64,000 nt of DNA, taken from positions 1 to 64,000 of the forward strand of contig NZ_VSST01000048.1 of assembly GCF_019402665.1 (NCBI RefSeq). The letters run 5' to 3'. Positions 44,219 through 51,810 of this stretch are shown one piece after another. This stretch comes from Bradyrhizobium canariense. GTDB taxonomy: Bacteria > Pseudomonadota > Alphaproteobacteria > Rhizobiales > Xanthobacteraceae. Below the pieces are notes generated by a model. The model searched no databases. It worked only from the letters and a program-made list of their open reading frames with translations, and had not been told where the DNA came from. A program made the translations under genes and the position numbers. Within the stretch, counting starts at the first letter, position 1. The number at the start of each line of letters is the position of its first letter.

Positions 44219-45280
44219 ATGGATGCAGTCGGAGGCTCGCGCGTGATCGACGCAGATCCGGTTCGGGTAGCGGTTCTGATTGTAAGCTTTCGTAATCCGC
44301 AGGATGTACGGGCGTGCCTCGCCGCGCTCTCCCGTTCGACCGAAGCCCCTGGCTTCGACGTTTTTGTATGCGAGAATGGCGGGTATGCTTCGTTTCAAGA
44401 GCTCTGCGAGATATTGACGGATCCGGAAGCTCCATGCAATGCCGACTCGGACGACTTGACGGACCCGCTGGTTGCTGCCTCCGGTCGGCTGGTTGAGGTG
44501 AAGCGCCTCACCCTCAAAACTCGCCGCTCGCGAGTATGGATCGGCTGCGCCGAGCAGAATCTTGGTTATGCTGGCGGCATCAACGTCTGGATCGATAGGC
44601 TCCTCCCAAGGCCGGAGTGGACTGGACTCTGGGTCCTCAACCCCGACTCAGAACCGGAGCCTCGCGCTTTGCAGACTTTAGTTGAGCGCGCCGCCGTGGC
44701 GAACAAAGGCATGGTCGGCAGCACGATCGTGTCATCTGCTAACCGGGATTTTGTTCACTGTCGCGCCGGTCACCACTGGCGCAAGCTTCGGTCTAGCTTT
44801 TCCCTTATTGGCCTCGGGGAGCCGGTCAACGCGCCGATAGACCTCGAGGCGATCGAGCGCGCTCTCGATTGCATCGCGGGTGGATCGATGTATGTCACAC
44901 GAGCATGCCTCGAAAAGATCGGTCCAATGGACGAGAGATTCTTCTTGTTTTACGAGGATGCTGACTGGTCTATTCGCGCCAAGAAATTCGGCTTGGGGTA
45001 CGCGCCTGCTTCCATCATTCCTCACAGCGGCGGGACGACGATCGGATCATCCAGACTACGTGCCGAACGATCGCGCCTTTCCGTTTATCTCGAAAGCCGC
45101 AACAACCTGCACTTCGTTGGCATGTATTGGCGCCGTTATTTGCCCTTCGCATTGCTTTTCGGATGCGTGCACGCGGCCAGTTACCTTTTTGTTCTGTCTC
45201 CCAATAATTTCAGAGCAGCCCTCGAAGGACTAATCGCGGGACTGAAGGGAGAGACAGGCCGGCCAACGTTCCACGAATAA
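44219..45280 (+). CDS. Glycosyltransferase family 2 (rhamnosyltransferase-like)
   Basis: Protein of 353 residues. The GT-A core has VAVLIVSFRNPQDVRACLAAL, FDVFVCENGGY, QNLGYAGGINVWI, the metal-binding LWVLNPDSEPEPRAL and the acceptor block GGSMYVTRACLEKIGPMDERFFLFYEDADWSIRAKKFG, as in WbbL-type rhamnosyltransferases. A C-terminal hydrophobic stretch (LPFALLFGCVHAASYLFVL) may attach it to the membrane. The ATG at 44219 is chosen over an upstream frame start at 44138. The dTDP-rhamnose genes are at the right end of the window, which fits a rhamnosyl donor, but this is inference. It is convergent with the deacetylase, 14 bases apart. Confidence 0.88.
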   Translation: MDAVGGSRVIDADPVRVAVLIVSFRNPQDVRACLAALSRSTEAPGFDVFVCENGGYASFQELCEILTDPEAPCNADSDDLTDPLVAASGRLVEVKRLTLKTRRSRVWIGCAEQNLGYAGGINVWIDRLLPRPEWTGLWVLNPDSEPEPRALQTLVERAAVANKGMVGSTIVSSANRDFVHCRAGHHWRKLRSSFSLIGLGEPVNAPIDLEAIERALDCIAGGSMYVTRACLEKIGPMDERFFLFYEDADWSIRAKKFGLGYAPASIIPHSGGTTIGSSRLRAERSRLSVYLESRNNLHFVGMYWRRYLPFALLFGCVHAASYLFVLSPNNFRAALEGLIAGLKGETGRPTFHE

Positions 45281-45294
45281 AGAACGAGCGATAG

Positions 45295-46221
45295 TCACCC
45301 GTGATCGGGATGCGCAGATCGCCGGCCCTGAAATGCCGCCTCAGCGAGATGGCGGATCCTCGGCGCTTGTTTTCCGAACAAGGACCTCAACGCTTTCGTC
45401 CACGGCGCCGTGTAGCTGGTCCATTGGTATGCGCCGCTGAACTTCAGAAAGAACTCAAGCGGCCCATCGGATGGATCAACCTTTGTCCGTCCTCTCAAAA
45501 GGTCAGAAGTCGTTGTATCGATCTCTTGGGGCGCGATCGAGTATGCAAAATTGTAACCCGCCGCCCCGCACATTGCGACCGCCGACTGATCATGCTCGCC
45601 GTAGGGGAACGAAAACTCGACAATCTCGCGACCGCTCAATTGCGCCAATTGCTGGCGCGAGTCTTCGATTTCCGCTCGCGCCTGCTCGGTGTCTAGTTCT
45701 ATGATCGAAGAATGACTTAGACTATGGGAGCCGAGTGAGACTAGCGAGGCTGGTAGCGCTTTCAATTGCTCGAATGACATAACCCGGTCCGTCAGCTTGG
45801 AATTGACAACCTCCCCGTGGGCAGCGTCGTCGCCCGTCATTGCCCATGCCGGAGTTTGGCCAATCCACCCCACCGGAACGAATATCGTTGAGTGAAATGA
45901 ATGCCTGGTCAGCTCTGGAAGAGCATTCGCGGCAACACTGATAAAGGCGTCGTCAAAAGTGATTGCAACGCATTTTCCTCCTTGGGGCAGCTTCCCCCGG
46001 TATGATGCCGGGACCACGTGGACTCCGCGACTCAGGCGGTTCATCTGGCGTGCAAAACCGCTCCGCTCCTGGGGCGAGATACCGTGGTAATAGAGGACGG
46101 TGAGCCGCTCCGTGGGCGGTCGTCCTGCGAGACCACGAAAACAGCGGAACGCACCCCGTAAAATGTAATAGATTGAGCTTACAGCAATTTTCACGTCACG
46201 CCTGAATTGGGGTCGCCTCAT
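45295..46221 (-). CDS. Polysaccharide deacetylase (NodB homology)
   Basis: Protein of about 308 residues with a NodB-type carbohydrate esterase 4 fold. LTVLYYHGIS precedes the metal-binding motif KCVAITFDDAF; LVSLGSHSLSHSSI supplies the second metal-binding motif (H-x3-H), and VEFSFPYGEHD the third. These would place a Zn2+ ion for removal of N- or O-acetyl groups from a sugar polymer. The ATG at 46221 follows GGGGCGGGTG; an upstream frame from 46392 has low-complexity content and is not favoured. A short hydrophobic helix near the start (IAVSSIYYILRGAF) may anchor it. Confidence 0.88.
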   Translation of the reverse strand: MRRPQFRRDVKIAVSSIYYILRGAFRCFRGLAGRPPTERLTVLYYHGISPQERSGFARQMNRLSRGVHVVPASYRGKLPQGGKCVAITFDDAFISVAANALPELTRHSFHSTIFVPVGWIGQTPAWAMTGDDAAHGEVVNSKLTDRVMSFEQLKALPASLVSLGSHSLSHSSIIELDTEQARAEIEDSRQQLAQLSGREIVEFSFPYGEHDQSAVAMCGAAGYNFAYSIAPQEIDTTTSDLLRGRTKVDPSDGPLEFFLKFSGAYQWTSYTAPWTKALRSLFGKQAPRIRHLAEAAFQGRRSAHPDHG

Positions 46222-46374
46222 CGTACAGCACCCGCCCCTTTCTACGGTGACCCTCATAGTCTCGAGGCCACCGTGCGGCCCCGAGGCGCTCAGGGCGCCG
46301 CCGACGCCACTTATCCTAGAGTATTGCTTTCCTTGTACAACAAATAACATCTTTCGACCCTGAAAATATAATGC

Positions 46375-46440
46375 TTGCCGATTTAAACACACAAAGGTTA
46401 CGATATTTAAATCGCGCGTTATTATAGTCTCGGATTAATT
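46375..46440. promoter_or_regulatory. AT-rich divergent promoter island (deacetylase / NRPS)
   Basis: The spacer between the leftward deacetylase and the rightward adenylation gene contains ATTTAAACACAC, ATATTTAAATCG and TTATTATAGTC, strongly AT-rich compared with the flanking genes. It resembles the islands before other genes of the locus and probably holds the promoter of the amino-acid activation genes. Confidence 0.5.
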
Positions 46441-46516
46441 CCCGAGGAGCTCGGCTGGTAAAAGATCCGTTCCAAACCCTCTTTTTTGACACCCTTAGGC
46501 GGTCGGGAGGCAATCT

Positions 46517-48460
46517 GTGTCTTTGACGGAAATCATAACAAACCGTTCGGAGCAGCACCGCTCCGACCCCTGGGATTCCTTAACCGAGCACGAGCGGGCG
46601 CAACTACGCCGGTGGAACGACACAGATGCCGACTTCCCGCAGGTCTGCACGCACGAGCTATTTGAGCTTCAGGTCGGCCTCGATCCTGAGGCCGTCGCGA
46701 TCATCTTCGGCAAACGCGAGCTCAGCTATCGAGAGCTGAACGAGGGGGCGAACAAGATCGCCCACTATCTTCGCCGGCGGGGCGTTGGTCCTGACGCATT
46801 GGTGGGGGTTTGCCTGGAGCGCTCACCGGAATTGGTGATGGCGTTATTGGCCGTCTGGAAAGCCGGAGGGGCTTACGTCCCGTTGGATCCCTCTTATCCG
46901 ACAGAGCGGCTGTCCTTCATGATCGACGACGCCCAGCCGCTTCTGCTTCTGACGGATAAGAGAGGCCTCCCGTTCCTTTCTTCCTGGGGCGATAAGCTCG
47001 TCTGCATCGATGCGGACCTGCCAATGTTCAGACAGGAGTCTGCTGACAATCCGGCGACGGATGCCTGCCCCTCAAATCTCGCTTACATCATGTATACCTC
47101 AGGCTCCACGGGCAAGCCGAAGGGAGCCATGATCGTGCATCGCGGCTTGGTAAACTACCTGTATTGGGCGAAAGGCGCCTACGCTGTACAGCCTGGAGAG
47201 GCGGTTCCGGTTCATACCTCGATCTCCTTCGATTTGACGGTTACGAGCCTTTACACCACTCTGCTCGGAGGCGGCAAAGTAGAGTTACTGCCGGAGGGTG
47301 TCGCCGCGCAGAGCCTGCTATTTGCACTTCTGAATGCCCGCAACCATGGGCTCGTCAAGATTACGCCGGCTCACCTCGAACTGCTCACCTCTCAGATTGA
47401 CGCCGGACAAGCATCGGGCGTTGCGAGAGCGTTCGTGATCGGGGGCGAAAACCTGGTTGCCGAAACCCTTCGGCTTTGGCGTGACCATGCACCATTGACG
47501 CGCTTGTTCAATGAGTATGGTCCGACGGAAACGGTCGTCGGTTGCTGTGTTCACGAAGTGCGGGCTTCGGACCCATACAGCGGGTCTGTTTCCATAGGGC
47601 GGCCAATCGCGAACACGCAATTGTACGTGCTAGACGAGAACATGCGCCCGGCGGCGCCGGGCGTGACCGGCGAACTGTTCATCGGGGGCGTCGGCGTAGG
47701 CCGCGGATACTTGAACAGGCCAGAGCTTACTGCTGAGCGATTCCTGCCAGATGGTTTCAGCGGTGTACCGGGCGCACGCCTCTACAAGAGTGGAGACTTG
47801 GCCCGATTCCGCAATGATGGGACCCTCGAGTATCTTGGCCGCGCGGACGATCAAGTCAAGATTCGCGGCTATCGCATCGAACTTGGCGAGATTGAAGCAA
47901 ACCTCGCGGCGGCGCCGGACGTTCAGGCTTGCGTCGTTCTGGCCCGCGAGGACGAGCCGGGAAACAAGCAGCTGGTGGGCTACGCAGTGTCGCGAAATGG
48001 CTGGCGATCCGACGGGGATGAGCTGCGAACATTCCTACGGGCCAAGCTTCCGGAATACATGATCCCGGCGCGCTTTGTGTTCCTGGACAAGTTACCACTC
48101 ACCTCCAACGGAAAGGTCGACCGGAAGGCACTGCCAGTTCCATCCGGTACGAGCACCGGCATAGGCGGGCCACCCAGGACAGCAACGGAGCAGATAATTG
48201 CCGCGATGTGGAGCGAGCTACTCCGCCTCGATCTTATCGGTATCCATGATGATTTTTTCCACCTCGGAGGCCAATCCATGACGGCGACGGGGCTTGTCGC
48301 ACGGCTTCGTGCTGCCTTCGATGTCAACATCGAACTCGCAACCTTGTTCGAACGTCCAACGATTGCCGGACTTTCGGAAGCTATCGACATGCTCGTAGTG
48401 ACGAGCAACCGCATCCCTTCGAGATCCTCGTTGGGAGCACGTGAGGAGTTCGATCTGTGA
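46517..48460 (+). CDS. Stand-alone NRPS adenylation-PCP protein, predicted asparagine-specific
   Basis: Protein of 647 residues: one adenylation domain (about 40-540) and one carrier domain (about 560-625). Core motifs are LTYREL-like LSYRELNEGAN, LAYIMYTSGSTGKPKG (A3), NEYGPTET (A5), GELFIGGVGVGRGYLNRPELT (A6-A7), YKSGDLARFRNDG and YLGRADDQVKIRGYRIELGEIE (A8), and NGKVDRKALP (A10). The carrier has DDFFHLGGQSMTAT with the Ser for phosphopantetheine. The specificity positions read D-L-T-K-V-G-E-V-G-K, which is closest to the published asparagine code (DLTKLGEVGK). No condensation or terminal thioesterase domain is fused. The acidic C-terminal tail (GAREEFDL) could be a docking motif for the next protein. 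GTG start with GGGAGG 6 bases before. Confidence 0.93.
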   Translation: MSLTEIITNRSEQHRSDPWDSLTEHERAQLRRWNDTDADFPQVCTHELFELQVGLDPEAVAIIFGKRELSYRELNEGANKIAHYLRRRGVGPDALVGVCLERSPELVMALLAVWKAGGAYVPLDPSYPTERLSFMIDDAQPLLLLTDKRGLPFLSSWGDKLVCIDADLPMFRQESADNPATDACPSNLAYIMYTSGSTGKPKGAMIVHRGLVNYLYWAKGAYAVQPGEAVPVHTSISFDLTVTSLYTTLLGGGKVELLPEGVAAQSLLFALLNARNHGLVKITPAHLELLTSQIDAGQASGVARAFVIGGENLVAETLRLWRDHAPLTRLFNEYGPTETVVGCCVHEVRASDPYSGSVSIGRPIANTQLYVLDENMRPAAPGVTGELFIGGVGVGRGYLNRPELTAERFLPDGFSGVPGARLYKSGDLARFRNDGTLEYLGRADDQVKIRGYRIELGEIEANLAAAPDVQACVVLAREDEPGNKQLVGYAVSRNGWRSDGDELRTFLRAKLPEYMIPARFVFLDKLPLTSNGKVDRKALPVPSGTSTGIGGPPRTATEQIIAAMWSELLRLDLIGIHDDFFHLGGQSMTATGLVARLRAAFDVNIELATLFERPTIAGLSEAIDMLVVTSNRIPSRSSLGAREEFDL

Positions 48461-49410
48461 TGGATACCACCGCCCTTCTTTCGGCTCTTCGCGCCCGGGA
48501 CGTCAGATTGTGGATCGAGAATTCGCGACTCAAATGCAGCGCTCCGACCGGTGCGCTCGACGCGAACCTGCGGGAGGCGCTGTCCGGCCGCAAGCAAGAG
48601 ATCATAGCTTTCCTCCAGAGGGCGGAGGCGCTGAAGAGCGGCCCATCGGCAATCGTGCCGATCAAGCCGGAGGGATGTCGGCCACCGATTTTCGCGGTGT
48701 CGGGCCACGGTGCCGACGTCTTCTGCATCCTACCCTTGGCACGTTGCCTGCCCATAGAGCAGCCCGTGATCGGCGTGCAGCCGCCGGGCTTGGACGGCTC
48801 GGATCCCGTCAGGTCTCTAGAGGCCCTGGCACGTCGCGAGATCGAACAGATACGCAGCTACCGGCCGCACGGACCGTACCTCTTAATCGGGCACTGCGCG
48901 GGCGGAGCCCTCGCCTACGAGGTAGCGCAACAACTCATCGCCGCGGGTCAGGAGGTGGCGCTACTAGCGCTCATCGGCAGCCCGTTTCCTACGATGTTCG
49001 GACGAGCGTCATTGGCGTGGGTCCGTTTCTCCGGATACACGAGTGCGCTCACGCCAGGTGGGTTTACGCGCAGGTTGCAGCTGCGAGCCGAACGGCGAAA
49101 GGCCCAAGCGATCGCTGGCTTCCCAGCGCTGGCCGCGAGGCGCCGGGTAGAGAGCGCAACTGTCGCGGCAGTCCGCAACTACACGCCGCGACCCTACACC
49201 GGACATATCGATCTCTTCGTCACGGCAGACCGTTGGCATCGATCTCACCTGTGGAAATCATTGGCCGGAACGTTACAGGAGCACCGTCTCGATAACTTCG
49301 AAGTAAATGATCTGCTGCTTGGGCAAAACGTGAGCGTCCTAGCCGCATGCTTACAGCAAAGACTCGAGCAGATTTGGTGCGCGGATCTCGCAACTGGCAA
49401 AGTATCTTGA
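48460..49410 (+). CDS. TubC-docked thioesterase-fold protein with altered catalytic triad
   Basis: Protein of 316 residues. Residues 1-55 form a TubC-type docking domain (LLSALRARDVRLWIENSRLKC, then APTGALDANLREALSGRKQEIIAFL) normally found at the start of NRPS proteins. The rest is a type I thioesterase fold (PIFAVSGHGADVFC, GVQPPGLDG, YLLIGHCAGGALAYEVAQQLIAAG). The nucleophile Ser is Cys146, the position of the catalytic Asp (27 residues on) is Gly173, and the expected C-terminal His position reads NDLLLG. It is unlikely to be a normal hydrolase. Cys forms of this fold act as aminoacyl shuttles in SyrC and CmaE. Its ATG overlaps the stop of the adenylation gene (TGATG), so the two are coupled and likely partners. 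Confidence 0.85.
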   Translation: MDTTALLSALRARDVRLWIENSRLKCSAPTGALDANLREALSGRKQEIIAFLQRAEALKSGPSAIVPIKPEGCRPPIFAVSGHGADVFCILPLARCLPIEQPVIGVQPPGLDGSDPVRSLEALARREIEQIRSYRPHGPYLLIGHCAGGALAYEVAQQLIAAGQEVALLALIGSPFPTMFGRASLAWVRFSGYTSALTPGGFTRRLQLRAERRKAQAIAGFPALAARRRVESATVAAVRNYTPRPYTGHIDLFVTADRWHRSHLWKSLAGTLQEHRLDNFEVNDLLLGQNVSVLAACLQQRLEQIWCADLATGKVS

Positions 49411-49565
49411 TTGCGGATCGTCCCTTTCTATCTGCAATTTGCGATCGCGGTATGAAATTGGGTGTCACTCACCCTGTGTGAGCGGCCGCGTTTCAACGTT
49501 TGAACTCTCAAGGCCACAATGTCGCTGGCTGCTGGTTACGACCAGCAACACCGCGGATGCGAGGC

Positions 49566-50717
49566 TCAGATTGAGGAGCTTATAACTTCTTTCAAAACCT
49601 CATTAGCGCCGCCGTAGATGCGCTGCACCCGACTGTCCGCCCACATACGCGCGATGGGAGACTCCTGCATATACCCATACCCGCCGTGCAGCTGAACGCA
49701 TTCATCAAGTACCCGCCACTGACATTCGGTAAGCCAGTACTTCGCCATCGCAGCCGTAACGGAATCGAACCGGCCATCGATAAATTTCTGGATGCAATCG
49801 TCCACAAACGTGCGAGCGATGTGCGCCTCAGTCTTACATTCCGCGAGTTTGAAACGCGTATTTTGCAGGTCTAGCAGAGGCTTACCGAATGCATGTCGCT
49901 CCTTGACGTAATTCGCGGTGAGTTCCAGAGCGCGCTCCGCCGTGGCAACTGCGCTGAGACCGATCGATAGTCGTTCGTAGCGGAACTGATCCATCATCTG
50001 AAACAACCCACGGCCCTCGCCTGGACCCAGCAGATTTTCGGCAGGCACGAGCACGTCATTGAAGAACAGTTCGCAGGTATCTTGCGCATGTCGGCCGATT
50101 TTCTCAAGCGGGCGGTTAACTCGGTAGCCTGGCAAATCCCTCGTCTCGAGCACCAACAACGAAAGCGCCCGCGGACCGGCGGCCTTGGAATCGGTTCGTA
50201 CGGCGAGGCAGACGAGGCCTGCTTGCCATCCATTCGAGATGAATGTCTTGGAGCCGTTGACCACGTAGTGACCGCCACCATTTCTGGCGGTCGTCCTGAT
50301 CGCCTGTAGGTCAGAGCCGGAGTGAGACTCTGTTAACCCGACGGCTCCGACGAGTTCACCGCATGCCATCCGTGGAAGCCAGCGGTGCTTCTGCTCTTCG
50401 CTACCGTATGCAAGAATGTAGTGAGCCACAATGCTTTGAATGCTGAGGCCAAAGTGCAACCCACTGCGAGAGATCTCTTCGACAACAATGGCCTCATGAG
50501 CAAACGTCCCGCCTCCGCCTCCATATTCCATCGGTACGTCGGGGAGCAACACACCCATCTCGCCAGCTTTAATCCAAGCCGCCGCATCGGGATGGCCCTG
50601 CATGGCCCAACGTGCGTGGTGAGGCGCGACCTCCGCCTCGATAAACTTACGGACTGTCTTTTGAAAGATCCTTATCTCGTCGGTCATCCAAGGAGATTCG
50701 TGCCGTACTGATGTCAT
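49566..50717 (-). CDS. Acyl-CoA-dehydrogenase-like flavoprotein
   Basis: Protein of 383 residues with the complete acyl-CoA dehydrogenase pattern: helical N domain, LTESHSGSDLQAIRTTA (FAD and substrate loop), NGSKTFISNG, then the C-terminal helical domain (YVKERHAFGKPLLDLQNTRFKLAE, LHGGYGYMQESPIARMWADSRVQRIYGGANEV). The Glu of medium-chain enzymes in IYEG is Gly here, while FRYERLSIG offers Glu248, the base position of isovaleryl- and long-chain-type enzymes. The same position serves dehydrogenases that oxidise prolyl-PCP in pyrrole pathways. It is convergent with the thioesterase-fold gene and divergent from the PPTase gene, so a role in oxidising the PCP-bound amino acid is plausible but inferred. 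Confidence 0.9.
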   Translation of the reverse strand: MTSVRHESPWMTDEIRIFQKTVRKFIEAEVAPHHARWAMQGHPDAAAWIKAGEMGVLLPDVPMEYGGGGGTFAHEAIVVEEISRSGLHFGLSIQSIVAHYILAYGSEEQKHRWLPRMACGELVGAVGLTESHSGSDLQAIRTTARNGGGHYVVNGSKTFISNGWQAGLVCLAVRTDSKAAGPRALSLLVLETRDLPGYRVNRPLEKIGRHAQDTCELFFNDVLVPAENLLGPGEGRGLFQMMDQFRYERLSIGLSAVATAERALELTANYVKERHAFGKPLLDLQNTRFKLAECKTEAHIARTFVDDCIQKFIDGRFDSVTAAMAKYWLTECQWRVLDECVQLHGGYGYMQESPIARMWADSRVQRIYGGANEVLKEVISSSI

Positions 50718-50963
50718 TGGCTCGGTCTCGATTGCAGTCCATAAGCGGCTCGGCTTTTCACGTCAGCACAACGAAACGGGCCGGCCCGCCGCGGGCCTAC
50801 GATGCCGTATCCGCAGCACTCTTGGCAAGAGCCCTTTCCCGTTGGACCGATCATCGATACACTGGGCATGTAATAGGCGGCCGCTCACGCGATCAGGGGA
50901 CAGAGAGTAAAACTACGATTGCGGGCTCATCCTCTCCATGAGCACAGAGTCAGGTTGGGTGCC

Positions 50964-51593
50964 ATGACACAGGATCAGGAGTTTGCTCGGTCACTGCACG
51001 AGATCGAATCGCCCAGCATTGCGGTTGCGCATCGTGTAATAGCCATCGGCGATGAGCACGCGCTACTGCCAGAGGAAGCAAATTCATTCGAACGCTATGG
51101 GGTTCGAGCGCGGCGGGCCAGCGGAGCCGCACGCATCGTTGCACGCGCCCTCCTCCACGGCCTGGGAAAAGAAATAGCGGCGCTGCCGAAATCATCCGAT
51201 GGCGTGCCGATCTGGCCAAAGGGATCTTTGGGCTCCCTTGCGCATGACTCCCGGGTCGCGGTCGCTGCGGCGAGCGCCTCTCGATATCTCGCCGGCTTGG
51301 GTATAGATGTCGAGCCAGCCGAAGACCTACCAGCCGATTTGATAAGTCTGGTCACGACCCCGCGAGAACGCGCAAACCTTCGATCAGATCCTTTTCGAGG
51401 CCGGCTGCTGTTTGTCGCTAAAGAGGCGGCCTACAAAGCAGTCTACCCCCTGGACCAGTTGTTACTCGGCCATCACGACATTGAAGTCGATCTAGCCAAC
51501 CGGCGGGCTATTTTTCGGAACGGCCGGGTCGTTCACCTCAGGTTTTCAATTTCCAAGCACTTGGTGGCGCTCGCCTTGCTTCTCTCGCGATAG
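50964..51593 (+). CDS. 4'-phosphopantetheinyl transferase (EntD/Sfp superfamily)
   Basis: Protein of 209 residues that would attach phosphopantetheine to the PCP. Visible motifs are the P1-type region DGVPIWPKGSLGSLAHDSRVAVAA, the Mg-binding GLGIDVEPAEDL and the FVAKEAAYKAVYPLDQ helix (K-E-A-x-Y-K), as in EntD-type enzymes. The N-terminal part (AVAHRVIAIGDEHALLPEEANS) is also EntD-like. ATG at 50964; the frame is open 15 codons further upstream without a site. It lies inside the amino-acid activation cassette and is presumably dedicated to its carrier protein. Confidence 0.88.
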   Translation: MTQDQEFARSLHEIESPSIAVAHRVIAIGDEHALLPEEANSFERYGVRARRASGAARIVARALLHGLGKEIAALPKSSDGVPIWPKGSLGSLAHDSRVAVAAASASRYLAGLGIDVEPAEDLPADLISLVTTPRERANLRSDPFRGRLLFVAKEAAYKAVYPLDQLLLGHHDIEVDLANRRAIFRNGRVVHLRFSISKHLVALALLLSR

Positions 51594-51810
51594 CGGACGC
51601 CCGTCGCTCAAATCGCGAGCTTCTTACGACCGCACCATTTAAATAACTCGACGGCGCAATAAATCAGAGTAATATACGACGAAACCGAAATTTAACGTAA
51701 TTGTTTCTGCGATCGCAAGTCAATCAAAATCAGTTGCGCCGCGAAACGCCGGCATTCATCGTCACGGCTCCCGGCGCGGTGACGGTCAGACCACAGAGAA
51801 GGGGGCTGCT

